Source: Metellina segmentata
Lineage: Eukaryota > Arthropoda > Arachnida > Araneae > Tetragnathidae
Length of the DNA: 64,000 nt
NCBI GenBank assembly: GCA_947359465.1
Contig: OX375877.1
Span: 68,302,698-68,366,697 of the forward strand
Direction of reading: 5' to 3'
The notes under the pieces were generated by a model. It saw nothing but the letters and a program-made list of their open reading frames with translations. It was not told the DNA's origin and did no database searches. Positions 10,047 to 22,375 of this stretch are shown here, one piece after another. Numbering within the stretch: position 1 is the stretch's first letter; each line of letters starts with the position of its first letter. The translations under genes and the position numbers were made by a program.

Positions 10047-11142
10047 CAGTGGTCCCCAACCCCCGGGCCGCGGACCGGTACCGGTCCGTGGATCAAATGG
10101 TACCGGGCCGCCCAAGGAATATTAAATTATTTCTATTTTATTTACTTTGGTGTATTTATCTAGGGTTTGTGCGGTTCTTATCTATGAAATGTCCACTCAA
10201 ATTAGGAGGCGAAAAATCAGAACTTGAAATTTGTTCTGTTACTAGAGCTTCAATTATGATTTCTGAATTCTGTATGTATCTATTTTCCAATTTTGGCAAA
10301 TGTGACAACTGTTTTCAAGTTGGTAGACAAAGTAGCTGTATTTAAAGCCAAACTGAATTTGTGGGGACTGCGCGTGAACAGAGGCATTTTGGACATTTTC
10401 AGACATTCGCGGTGATTTTAGGCGAGACTGAGACTAAACATTCATTCTCCTAGTTGGTGCACGATTACCTGTCTTTGCTTTTAAAAGAGTTCGAGCGCTT
10501 CGTGGATATTTTGTGGTTGGGAAACTACAAAATACCCACGAACTAGTAAGGAATGGATCCGCAACCCATTTGTCAACAAATCAGGCGAATCTAGAATGTC
10601 TGTGCAAGAAAAAGATCAACTGCTGGAGATTGTAAATGAAGGCTGACTTAAAACTACGTTCGAGACAACAACTCTGCCGGTGTTCTGGATTAAAGTCACG
10701 GCGGAATACCATGAGATTGCTACCACAGCACTTAAATCCCTATTGCCATATCCGACAACCTATCTGTGTTAAGCGGGGTTTTCTGCAGTGACAGCAACCA
10801 AATAAAAACGACGAAATAAACTGGACATAAGCAACACACTTCGGGTGTCATTGTCTCCTATTACCCCCAGATGAAACCATCTCGTTGCAAGGAAACAAGC
10901 TCAGGGTTCTCATTGATTTAGCGTTCTAGCGAGTTAAAATGTTAAATCACATTTATTCATTTTTTGGTGTAACTGTATTTTATTTTGAAGGCATTTTTAA
11001 ATACAATTAAATAAAAAATATTAAATCAAAACAATCTAAAATGTAAACAGTCAACGTCTCCACCCCCCCCCCCTCATCGGGCCGCGTTAAAATTATCAAA
11101 CGTTGATCCGGTCCGCGGCCATAAAAAGGTTGGGGAGCACTG
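10047..11142 (+). mobile_element. hAT element with perfect 8-bp target duplication, 1096 bp
   Basis: The element starts CAGTGGTCCCCAACC and ends GGTTGGGGAGCACTG. Long GC-rich subterminal blocks (gggccgcggaccggt and ccggtccgcggcc) continue the inverted repeat. The 8-bp duplication ctttagag lies at 10039-10046 and 11143-11150 without mismatch. It is a different hAT family from the neighbour at 9155-9785, judged by its ends and by its transposase. An 11-base C run lies at 11063-11073 near the right end. The interior holds a decayed transposase with stops. Confidence 0.95.
10310..10915 (+). pseudogene. hAT transposase remnant, SCAND3/ZBED-like, with stops
   Basis: Translated pieces in order are: FKLVDKVAVFKAKLNLW, then RVNRGILDIF, then after a frameshift KEWIRNPFVNKSGESRMSVQ, EYHEIATTALKSLLP, TTYLC-stop-AGFSAVTATK, and a tail with LDISNTLRVSLSPI. 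This is the C-terminal third of hAT transposases related to SCAND3, ZBED and FAM200 proteins, including the dimerisation segment. In-frame stops occur after VNEG, at the position of Glu in the usual CEAGFS motif, after TATK and after TPR. At least one frameshift lies between about 10400 and 10500. The BED finger and the first catalytic part are missing. It cannot encode active enzyme. Confidence 0.85.
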
Positions 11143-11150
11143 CTTTAGAG

Positions 11151-12344
11151 TACATGTCTCATACGTTTTGTGCTACCAGACCCAAGACTACCAGAAGAAA
11201 CGAGTTCTTACGATGTTATTTTTGAATCCGGTTGTCTATCTCAAAACGTATGGCCCATTTGAATCAAGATTTCTGATTTACTCTGTCATTTATTCAGTAA
11301 ACAAGAATATACAAAATGTACTTCAAAAAGTCCTTATCTGTACAGTAAAATTTTACATTGTTCAATAAAGTGTTTTGCTAGAAAGACCATACTAGTAGAA
11401 AACAGGATCGAGTTCGTCATTATGGGTTGACATTTGTGAATGCTGATAAATAACTCACAAAGCTAGATAGGAATATGATCAGGAATATGTAACATGTATT
11501 ACTCAACGCTCTTACTCAATTTTTTTTAGCATTTTACAGTTTTAATACTTATATGCGTAGCATTTAACAAACGTCAACTCACAATGTCCAAAAAAACTCG
11601 AAGATGCTATTCTTGCTATAATGTGAATGTAAAAATTATATTTTATGCGTAGCATTTAGTTACGTATTCCACGTATCAACTGCGGAACAGTTACTTTTTT
11701 TGTTTTGAATACATAGTTACTCTTGAAGTTTTTTCTTCCATAGTTTTTGTAATGAAAGAGTGACAGCAGAATTTTATGCAATTATTTTTTTAACAAAATA
11801 ATATTTTAACAAATACATTTTCTGAAAGATAAAAGAAAAAAGTCTGTATTGCAACGAATGCTACAAGAATCTGAAAACCTCTTGAGAGAACTGGTGGACA
11901 CTATTCAATCGCATCTCGATTGAACTCAATCAATTTAGTGACGATATTTTATTCAATCGCATCTCTTGCAGTGACTCACAAAAAGCACTTTCTCTCATAT
12001 TGTTGATATAGTAATCAAATACACTTATTTGATAAGATAAATTAATGACCTCCAAGAAACATTTTTCACGTTAAGAACAGTTGCCAACCCGACGGAAGAA
12101 AAAAAGATGTTTTTGAGTTATACAGTTTCACGAAAAGCATTGGTAGTCACTAAAAAACAGAACGGTTTTGAATTACGCGAGACTAGATCTAGCAAACGAT
12201 TATTTTTTAAATGTTCTATGCGTATGATAAATGGAACTGGAAACATTAATACACTAATAAAAGAAAAGAGCACACAACTTGAGAAATATTTTCTCTTCAA
12301 CAAGGATCGGGATTTTTTCTAAGGTACAGATATTTTATTCATAT
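11151..12344. other. Unassigned interval
   Basis: AT-rich DNA without recognisable gene or element ends. A short imperfect repeat, ttttatgcgtagcattta/atatgcgtagcattta, occurs near 11550 and 11640. Frames at 12107-12322 (plus) and 12118-12303 (minus) mirror each other and are not convincing. Confidence 0.5.
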
Positions 12345-12590
12345 ATCCTCTATTTCGTACGAGAGGCATTTTCTGTTAATTTAAATGTAATTTCAGTACT
12401 GCTTTCTGTGGTAATACGTGTTTCCTGTACGCATTCTAAACTTAACGTCAGTTGGCTTGTTTATCGAATACGATTTCAGCACATCGCAAATTAACATTTC
12501 AAAGATTAATTCCCGAATCAAAAAACGAGATAGTTGATTGGTCAACGCAAACTAGAATAAAAGCAAAACGTCACCAAAACGGCGACAAAA
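12345..12590 (+). repeat. Dispersed repeat R1, copy 1
   Basis: Begins near gaggcattttctgt and contains tgtttcctgtacgcattct, cttaacg-cag, and cgatttcagca-c-tcgc. The same order of blocks occurs at 35540-35765 on the same strand and, inverted, at 26996-27125. No target duplication, inverted ends or coding likeness was found, so the superfamily is unknown. The strand given is only relative to the other copies. Confidence 0.75.
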
Positions 12591-12600
12591 TGCATTTTAA

Positions 12601-13033
12601 GGCCCGGTGCGCACATCTGATTTTTCAACGTGCGACGCCGCTGCGGCACCGAAGCCCAACAATGCACACATAACCGTGAAATGACGTAATTTGTCATTTC
12701 GCGCCATTTGCGATAAATATTCTATCGAAGAAAACGTGTTTATTTCGATTACTTGGTGTAAAAAAAAGCATATTTTGAAACAAAATAGACGTTCCTGGAT
12801 ACAACCATTCATTAATTATTATTTATATTCCATTTATTTATGAAAACAAGGTACTTTAGAACGGAGAAGCGTGTGCGGCGAGCTGCGGCACCCTGGGGAA
12901 TTGCGGTACAAATTGCACGCAGCGAGGCCGGAGGCATGTATGCACCACTCCATTGGATCTAATGTATCTCAGACCGCACTAGCGTTGCGGCAGCGGCGCC
13001 ACACGTTAAAAAACTTGATGCCTGCACCGGGCC
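12601..13033 (+). mobile_element. PIF/Harbinger-like MITE, copy 1, 433 bp
   Basis: Inverted ends GGCCCGGTGCGCACATC and the reverse of GCCTGCACCGGGCC are flanked by TAA at 12598-12600 and 13034-13036. A 3-bp TAA/TTA duplication with GC-rich ends is typical of PIF/Harbinger. The subterminal 50 bp on each side is rich in GCCGC/GCGGC, while the middle is AT-rich. A second copy lies inverted at 59510-59983 and aligns along its whole length, which fixes both boundaries. No transposase is encoded. Confidence 0.85.
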
Positions 13034-13039
13034 TAAGGT

Positions 13040-16000
13040 AACGCCGATGTTTATCATGTGAGGGCATTTGGGCAGTGGAAGTAAAATCTTCGCAGTCCGT
13101 TTTGTTTCTCTGAAAACCCCTCTCTTGCAGGTATAGCAAAACATTCTACTCCTGTTTTGTTGCTTGATTCCAATTTTAACCTTATTACAAAACCAAAATA
13201 GCAAAACATTAAGCTAATAAGCAATTCAGTCGCCGCCCTTTTGATGGATATGCGTATTTCAGACCATGAAAATAACTTTGCATGTAAAAAGCTGTAAGCT
13301 AAGCTCCAAAAGTAAATGGCACTTTTACAGTCTAACCAACTGCTTTAGATCAATTTATGTCTTGAATTTTAATTTCATTCGCACCAGCCACACCCTCTGC
13401 TCATTTGAATGTAAAAACAAATCATCAATTCATTGAGCAATGCTGAATTGAACCGGGAAACAAATAAGCTTATTCCATTTAATTAGAGGATCATAGGTTC
13501 ACTGCGTAACATTAGAACAATGGTTAGAATTGGAAATGCATATTTATCAAACAAAAGATATATATTATTTATTCATGATGTCAAAGTTTTATAATAGTTC
13601 CGTATTAGATAACTCTAGAGATATCATTCCGTTATTCAGTAATTAGCGTTGCCAGTTCGGATCACGTCACGAATCCGCTTTACGTCATTTATGTTTTAGC
13701 AATAGCATGGAATCCGACAACTGTTTTTTTTTTCTCTCGATGGTCGACTAAAAAGCGAACACGAGTCGGAAGCAATGCCGATAACTGAAGAGAATCCAAC
13801 ATTTGTAATTTCGATATAAAGCAGTTTTCCCATCAGGAATGATGATCATATGCGGTCCTTGACACCCAAACAACTTTTCAAAGATGATAATTAAGACTTC
13901 AAAAAACGATTTAATAATGAAGTCTTAAAAAATTGGAAAATTCATTTAATACCTACTCATGACGCTTTAATATTAATTGTATTGAAATATCATCGAAAAT
14001 TTGTTTTTGTCTAGATATTATTCTCAATAGTATTTTATCGATATTTCATTAACATCAAAATTAAGTGTTTCTTTAATTGACATCAATTTGATATAACGTT
14101 GTCGTGTGTGTGTTTGGAGAAAGAAACTTTTTCAGAGAGCGTAACGCTTAAGATAGGTTTACTAGTGTTATCTATTTTGTTTTAGTGTTTTTTATTTTGT
14201 TTAATAATTAAAAATGCTCTTTGACTCTTGATATAAGGCAATAATATAATTCATGTGAAACAATCAGACCCAGACTTTATGGAGCGATAATTTACAATTG
14301 TGTGACAGTGTTTTCGGCTTAATAAAAAAAATAATGAATTTATGAACAATTCTTACAGATATGCTGAAATTGAATTGAAAAAACAAGCAGAGTAACGTCA
14401 CTTCCGGAATAATAAAGAAATTATATATACACCAAAACACTAGTACCCTCTATATTTAGCTTTGCCGAAAATTAATCCTAACAAAGGAGTATTAAGCGAA
14501 AAGTGTATTGATAAGAATTTTGTAAGAAACATATTCATGATGGATATTATACGTAAAACAAAAAAAAGTATGCAGTTCCCTTTGGAGAAGTTTATTCTGT
14601 TGATACATACACGATGTAACTTGACATATCCTTTTTAGATCAAAAATGCGCCCGCTGTAAAAATTTGGTGTCCAAGTTAAAATTAGCCCAAAAGACCAAT
14701 CTAGCAGCTCTGATTGAAACCAACCCAACAATATAGCCCTTAAATATGTTTTGAAAAATGCTTAAGAAAAGGATGTTGATGTCGCTTATCCTCAACTTGA
14801 GAAATCCTGTTCGTTTTTGGCTTCATCCCTTAAGTGTCGAACACTTGTCGTGGACTTACATCAATTTCAGAACAGAACACGGAAAGTAATTTCTCATCTT
14901 CTCACCCATCAATAAGAAGTACGAGTGAACTGATTTATTAGAGCAGGTTTGACTCGTTCTGAAAAGCTTGCTGAACTATATTCAATGTCAGGCATCTCAG
15001 CCGTGTAATGTTTTGAGAGTTAATGGGTTGCCTACTGTTTAATTTTGTACTTTTTTCTCACATCGTCGATTTTTACTCTCACGCACAAAAAAAAATTATT
15101 CCCTTCAAAAAATTTTGGCACGCGACGTTCCATGTTCTCTTTTGTAACTCTGAAAACAATTGAATGCATTGAGTACCTGGTACACGCGATCATCTTATTT
15201 AGTCCATACCAAATATTTTACGATGCAAATTTGACGAATTTGAATGCGACACATTTGAATAATTCCGTAAGAAAAGTACGTTTATCTATTTGTTAAACAA
15301 TTATGCTGGATTTTGTTCAGAAAGTGCTCAAAATTCTTATTTATGTTGTTCAGAAAGAGTGTATTGGGCCCAATGTATTGGGTTTTTGAAAATTTACAAC
15401 CCACTTTGCAAAAAATGAAATCGATTCAATTTGCAAGACAATTGTTGACCAATTTACGTACATTGTTAAAAAACAAGCAATTAAAAATATTTTTCAAAGG
15501 ATAATTTGTTTGGCTACTTTATTTTTACTAAAAAAATAATAAATAAATATAGGTATTAAAATAGAATAATTTTTTGTTCCATGCTAGAAACAATCGACTT
15601 TGAATGAGATTTTGGAATTTTTAAGGAAACAATTTACGTTTTGATATGTTTTCTTTGGAAAATTTTAATTCATATTTATAAAACGATTTACAAAATCGTA
15701 TTTTGAATTTTTCAAAAACTCGCAACAAAAACAATTTTTCAAAGTAAAAAATGCATTCGGTTTTGGGGTAAGCAATTTTTCCAGTCACTTTCGGAATTTT
15801 CTAAAAATTATTTTAATTTAAAATCAATTAATTCAATAACTTAAGTTGTGAATGCAATGAACCTTGATTCATATTCCAAATATAGCCCCATAATTTTGTT
15901 AAAATTCAGAAAATTCTTCCACCTTATTTTACAAGTTTTATGTAAAAGCCCAAAATAATAATTTAAATTTTTTTGACACAAAAAAGTAATTTTTGAAAGT

Positions 16001-16190
16001 TTGTAGAACAAAATTCAGCGATTGTTCAACGTTATTCATAATCAGGGAGCCGGAAATGATCCCACACCTCCGAAATCGTTCGTGTTTCTCTATTTTGTAC
16101 TGATAAGAAGTCGTTTTTCTTCGGATGCGGGTGCTTTGAAGTTCATTTTCGAGTGCCCGATTTTGAGGTGAAAATATTCTTTTACTCTGT
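13040..16190. other. Unassigned AT-rich interval
   Basis: I see no gene and no element with clear ends. The stretch 13630-13800 has slightly higher GC and several CG-containing words but no recognisable repeat. The stretch 15300-15960 is very AT-rich with poly-A and poly-T runs. Confidence 0.5.
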
Positions 16191-18220
16191 TTCAAGACAA
16201 GGAATGCAGCCGTTCTGACATCCGTTTCCTTTTTGAAAGTGTGTCTTCTTGAAGAACACGTGTAGGGGAAAGATTTCGATTCTGAATCATATCACAGAGG
16301 AAGCTTTTCCTCCCTCCCTGCTTCCCAGAAGTACCCTTCGCACACCGGAACCGGAAATGAGACGGATGTTGCCAGTTGTCTCCACCACTCATTCATTTTT
16401 TGCCTCATTTTCCCTCTTTTTACTTTCAGAATTCTGAAAATGACAGAATTTAAGCGCGAAGGGACGTATTTCCCCCTAGGGTATAGTTAAGAAAATTGTA
16501 TTTGTATTCAGAACTTGGTATTCCACGCATGAATATGAAGAATTCAAAAGAAAATTGTATTAACTTTGTTGCTGAGACAAATATTGTGCAATGCATGATT
16601 AGTTTCTGTTGCAAAAAACTTTTCGAATCTCGACAGCATGGAATTAAAGACAATCGATTTGCAGGAAGGTTGATTTTTGTTCGAAGCTTACAACAAACAT
16701 ATTCGCTCAGATTTATTTATGCTACTCGAATAAAATTCTTTGAAGAGACAATTTGATTTGATTCTCAATTAAGAAAAGATAACAGCTGAAGTTTGATATT
16801 CCTATGCAAAACCATGAGTGAAAATGCTTGAAATTTAGGGCTACGAAGAACAAAAAACTGATGGAAAATTGCTAGGAGGGGAATTTATTCTTTAAAAAAG
16901 TAGTAGAGCAAATACATTTTAAGACATAAAATTAAAATTATATAATTAAACTAAACCCAAATGATGCGCAATTTGTATAATAAATTGCACAGCCTCGATA
17001 GAATTATTTTCTACAACGTATTCTACCGTCTACCATTTTCTAGCGTCGATTCTTTGATGCAGAATTCTTGTCGACAAGGCATAGCCAATTATCTCGTTCA
17101 TCGTGTTAAAACATTGACTCTTTATGAAGGCGTCAGTAGCTCTTTTACAACTTCAATGGCGTCATAGGAGAAGGTCTGAAGGTTAAGCATTTCAATAAAT
17201 GAATCATGGAATAACCATTGTGAATGATATTAAAAAACACCCATTGTCGGTAATTAAGAAGTAGAAGGACTCGATGTCTGCGATAAACAGTGATAAAATC
17301 AAGCCATAAGAATAGATGAGGAATTCGTGCGATAACTCATAATATCTTCTAGTTTGTAGAAAATTAAATTCGAGATACTAAATCTAATTCACATTTAATT
17401 TTTAAATTTCAAATGGTCTTCATGAATGGAATTTTGCCATGTTTGTGCATTAAAATTTTGAACCGGTTTTGATTTTATTTGTGTTGCTCGTTGACTACTC
17501 ATGCAGTGCTCTGTAACGGCTAAATAAGGCAATTCTAACCTAAATTTAAAAAAGTCACCAGATTCCTGTACGGTAATACATACGAACCATTTGATACAAA
17601 TCAAATAGTAGATTAGACCAATTTTTGACCCACAGATTTACCATACCCAAACTCAGCGCATACAGTAGCTGCTGTTTGAATTACTAGAGAAGAAAACCAA
17701 AAAAACTTCACACATTACTCACCATATGGCATTAATAAACATTCCTAAGTTATGTTTAGAGGGAAACTCTAGGATTCAAATTCATTTTTCATAATTTTAA
17801 ATCAGATTAAGCTGTATAGTTTGAAAATTCATATTCATTTCATGATTCAGCGAATTTGAAGTACAGTGACAATACTTTCATGGTTATAAAAAAAATTCCT
17901 AAGATCTCTTACGGTATTATTTTTATAAATCTTAAATAAATTAAAAATGTTGAGAAACTGCTATAACTTCTACCATTAATTTTATTTGAAACCGGAAAAA
18001 GTTAAAACGACAGATGCTAACTTGGAAATTGAATAAATCAAATTTCACAATTTTTGATTTCACTATTTTTATATATTATTTAAAAAAATATACTTCACTT
18101 TTTTATTTTAATTACTTAATTAATTACTTAAGCAAATTCCTTCATTCATTTTATGTGTTTAATTTTAAATTTTGTAATAGTTTGTTAGTACAATAATATT
18201 TAGATTAATGGAACTATAAT
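16191..18220. other. Unassigned AT-rich interval
   Basis: Short frames occur at 16192-16392, 16496-16756 and 16961-17167 without family likeness. No repeats with definable ends were found. Confidence 0.5.
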
Positions 18221-20015
18221 AATTTTTTTATAGCAAGTAGTCCCTCAATATATCGAGCTTTTGGGGAACATATGAAAGCGATATGGCGAAGGCTATGAAA
18301 AATTTGCTTACTATAGAACAAAAGCGCGTATTATAACATTATTGGCGCGCGTTAAGTTAAGCGTTTTTTATTTAAAATTATACAAAACTACAATCTGATT
18401 AATGTTTTTGGGAAAACCTGTAGATGATTTACGATTTTTCTACCTTCCTTTCGAAGTCCGATCGATGAAGAACTTCTACACCTCTAAGTTGATGATGTAT
18501 GTAGATGACACAAAAAATATTTCACATTGTGACAGAAGAACACACTGGAAACACAAAGAAAAGTGGCGGAAATTATTGATCTTTAAACTCCTATTTCTAA
18601 AGCAGCATATTGAGATTTTGTCCCTCTTCTGTTAGCAAACTCAAAATTAATCGGGAGACAAGTATATTGAGGAACGATAGAATGATGGGTTACTAATTTG
18701 ATTATTTTGAACTAGCCGTAAAAGCCAATTGAGAGAGATAAAAATACAAAGAGCTCTAGAACTTATTGGATTTCTAGTGTTTATTATCTTTCACAGAACA
18801 ATTGTAAAGAATGAATGCGCTTTGAAACATCCTTTGATATGATGCTTCATTGTTCAAAAATATTTACAACTCAAAATACTAAGGATCGTAAATCAATTAA
18901 TAAATCTCAAAACTCGAAAATGCATCGCACAGAAACTCAGTTGTACAGAAGATAACAACTCAAAAACTCACACAGGCTGTCTAAACTATATATCAATTCA
19001 TATTTCTAAATGGAATAAAACGAATTAAACATATTACTGGTGTAAGAAGATATAAAAGATAACACATTAGTTAATATTTAATTGTGCTATTGCATGCGTG
19101 TTTTCTTCAAATATCTGTTATAAAATACTGCTGGTGCTTTACATTAATTTTCACAAATATTAGCGCTTGCATTACTTGTTTCCTTGCATCTGTGTTCTGA
19201 TTTAATATTTATTTGTCGTGTTGAAGCAATTTGCACGAAATTTTTAATTTCTCTATTTAACGTTAACTATGATACAGGATTCGAAACTCTGCACGTCGTC
19301 ACAACTTTGCTTTTTATATAGTAGGATTCTAAATAGTATTGTAACTCAAAAGAGAAAAGCCTGTGTTACTATACTAACATCCGTAGGGGAAGAAACATTT
19401 ATTTTAAACTATCACAAACAACGCATCTTCCGTGCATTTATAAAAGCTTGAACGAATAACATTGAAAGAATTAAGGGATGCAAATATAGCTACGCAAAGG
19501 GCATGTAACCGGATGCAAGTGGCGGTCAAAACACTGCCGAGGCGGACGGGTTTCGTACTAGCTTTTGTTTAGCGACAAGAGCACACAATTATGCAAGCCG
19601 CTTAGATAAAATCAATCAATACGAAGTCTTCGATCGAAATCGAATTCAAGGTCATGTTCGGGTATCTGTTTCGCTTTCGGTTGCATAAGATCAGACCCGT
19701 TTTTTTGCGTGGGCAATGTTTCCGGTTTGGGCAGACGGAAGTATTTTTTAATGAATTATTAAATTGAGTTATCGTCGCGTTTCTATTAATTTTGTACATG
19801 ATGTGAATTAGTAGAGCGCGTAATCTCAGAATGGGGTGAGCGTATTTTGGTTCTTTTTTATTAATCACTCCGTGAATCGGAACTGATACATCATTAGCAA
19901 ACAGGCGTGTAAGGATAACTTGAATCGTGATTTGAAACTTTTTCACCCAGATTTCCTTGACATGACAAATGTTATTTCTTTCATTTTATTTCATTCGATT
20001 CCAGAGGGGAAGACA
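18221..20015. other. Unassigned interval
   Basis: Mostly AT-rich. Near 18238 the word agtagtccctcaatatatcg resembles a pogo/Tigger-type terminus, but no partner end was found. A GC-richer patch lies at 19500-19620. The 114-codon minus-strand frame at 19602-19946 has no recognisable domain. Confidence 0.4.
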
Positions 20016-20019
20016 AAAT

Positions 20020-20996
20020 CCTTTCTGAAGCAGAATATACAGAATATTCCGAAAGTTAAAAAAATATCTTCTCAGGAAATGATGCAAAATATAAAGGATA
20101 GCAGAATTCTTTTCGGAAGGTTCAAAGAATTCTTTTGAAAGCAGAATATTCCGAAAGGTTGAAAGAATGATTACAAAAACAGAAAATTCCGAAAGATTCA
20201 ACGAATCCTTTTACTCGTATAACAAAGGATGAAGAATATTTCGAAAGGTACAGACTTCTTTTCGAAAGGTTCGAAGGATCCTTTTTGAAGCAGAATGTTT
20301 CGAAAGGTTCTCAGAATTCTTTTCGAAGCCGAATATTCCAAAGGTGTTAAAAGAATCCTTCCTAACGAACAATATATTCCGAAATATTCAAAGAACCCCT
20401 TCTGATGCAGAAGATCCAGAATATTCCGAAAGGTTCAAAGAATCTTTTATGATGCAGAAAATATAGAATATTCCGAAAGATTCAAAGAATTATTTTCGAA
20501 GCTGAATATTTCGAAGGGTTCAAAGAATCATTTTATGAAGCAAAATATTCCGAAAGATTTAAAGAATTGGGATTAAAAGATGAACAAACACACAATATTC
20601 CGGAAGATTCAAAGAACCCCCTCTGAAGCAAATATACAGAATTTTCCGAAAGGAATAAAGAATATTTTCTGATGTAGAATATTCCAAAAGGTTCAAAGAA
20701 TATTTTCTGATGTAGAATAATCCGAAAGATTCAAAGAATTATTTTCGAAGCTGAATATTTAGAAGGGTTCAAAGAACCATTTTATGAAGCAAATTATTCC
20801 GAAAGGTTTTGACAGAATTAGGATTAAAATATGAACACACACACAATATTCGGAAGGTTCAAAGAACCCCCTCTGAAGATACAGAATATTCCGAAAGATT
20901 CAAAGAATCTTATCTGATACAGAATATGCAGAATATTTAGGATGGTCCAAAGACTTATTTTGGAAGCAGAATATTTCGAAGGGTTCAAGGAATCAG
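20020..20996. repeat. Degenerate tandem array built on gaatattccgaaagg-ttcaaagaat
   Basis: The core gaatattccgaaag followed by ttcaaagaat recurs roughly every 30-60 bp for almost 1 kb, with many variants such as gaatatttcgaaggg and aatattcggaagg. A higher-order layer is visible. A block of about 145 bp holding attattttcgaagctgaat, then tgaagcaaa-tattccgaaag, ggattaaaa-atgaaca and cacacaatattc appears near 20490 and again near 20735. The array ends abruptly near 20996. No coding signal was found. The nested periods suggest growth by unequal exchange. Confidence 0.9.
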
Positions 20997-21000
20997 GGCC

Positions 21001-21434
21001 AAAGGATATTTACTTTGCGTGCCAGACACACATTTCGTGATCAATACCAATTTCGGCTTTATTTATTACTGAGACATGAACTATGGTTTACGATAGCTAG
21101 TAGATCAAGACCGCTTTGTAAAGCACAATGTATTGATTCCTTTTGAGCGAAGAGAAACACAAAACTTGAACAAATTGCAGCATTTGGTTCTTAACCCTTT
21201 CAGGGTGGTGTAAAAGATTAAATAAATATATTAACCATCTGAGCGTCATGAGATTTCCGAGTAATGCAGTAGAGCTTTTTCTCCCTAAAACACATAATGA
21301 CTAAATAACCACTTCTATTTTAAGTATCCTAGTAGACATTATATTGGTCAAAAGGGTTAAAGCCGGTTAGAAGTCATGCAGCACTGAATAATGTACATTG
21401 CCGAAAGTATACAGACGTGTACTTCCCTATAGAA
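21001..21434. other. Unassigned interval
   Basis: Sequence between the tandem array and an hAT remnant. No gene or repeat was recognised. Confidence 0.5.
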
Positions 21435-22375
21435 CAGGGGTGGCCAACCTGTGGCGCATGCGCCAAGCTTGGCGTATTGGATGATTATAAGTGACGCATT
21501 GCATTATTGTGCCTCCGTATTTTTTTGAAGTAGATAACTGAAAATATCTTCATATTTTCAACACCATAGTACTCTCAGTTCAATTCATAGAGCTTTCTTG
21601 CTCCTCATTTCGTCGTAATTTTTTGAGTTTGCAATTTATATTCTGTGTGATACGACGTACTTGTGATCTGTTTGTTCTTTTTCAAGATTTTGTGTACTAT
21701 TTAATGTTTTTTTTCTTACATTATTATTCCTTGTGCAAAAGAAAATGTGCAAAAGAAGCGCAAAGAGCATGAGAGAAAAAGTGAATTTAACTAACAGAAA
21801 ATGAGTTATTTAGAGCAAGTCCATCAGTAAAATCGTTTTTTGCATTGTTTGTGAAACTACTCTTTCACATAATAGAGGACATGATCTTAATAAACACTAT
21901 AAAACACAGCATCAGGCTAACATAGAATGAAAAATTAAACTTGTTCTAGTCGGAGTTACGTAAAGAATATGTGACTAAAAAATTTAAGAAATCAGAGGAG
22001 AAAATATTTTTGCTAATGTAAGTTGTGAAGACGAGGCGATGACAGAAGCGTCCTATGAAATTGCTTTAGCATTGGCGGAAAAAAAAAAACCTATTCTGAC
22101 GGAGAAGCCTTGTTTTCAAATATTTGCACGCCATCTTGGTTATAAAGGTATTGAAAACGAGGTCGCGAATGACTGATTCAAATTTGAAGAATTCTCTGTA
22201 ATAGACATTATTTTACATACAATATAGTTCAATGATTTTAAAATGTTAATTATGTCGATAAACATACTTTTATTTAAAAAAATAATTTGTAGTAATATTC
22301 GAAACTCAAAAAAAGAAATACAAGTTAGCTGGTTGTTGGTATTTTTGTGGCTCAAGGCCAAACTGTGCCAAGTAA
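21435..22375 (+). mobile_element. hAT element remnant, right end uncertain
   Basis: The left end CAGGGGTGGCCAACCTGTGG continues with gcgcatgcgcc and an inverted aagcttggcg block, a terminus style well known in hAT families. Inside lie two translated pieces that fit an hAT transposase (21811-22120). Near 22345-22375 the words gtggctcaaggccaaactgtg and gccaag may be the decayed right subterminal region. No clean inverted end or duplicate of the left flank ctatagaa was found, so the right limit is an estimate. Confidence 0.65.
21811..22120 (+). pseudogene. hAT transposase N-terminal remnant with zinc finger, GTF2IRD2-like
   Basis: From about 21814 one frame gives KIVFCIVCETTL, then HDLNKHYKTQH, which is a C-x2-C...H-x5-H finger of the type found at the start of GTF2IRD2-like hAT transposases. 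After a stop, a second piece near 22030 reads EAMTEASYEIALALAEKKKP, then LTEK. This matches the conserved segment that follows the finger in that group. The catalytic and dimerisation parts are absent, and the pieces are separated by stops. The family assignment rests on the order of these two motifs and is an inference. Confidence 0.6.

Noticed and set aside
18238..18270. Pogo/Tigger-like terminus agtagtccctcaatatatcg
   Set aside because: No matching inverted end, no TA-flanked boundary and no transposase nearby.
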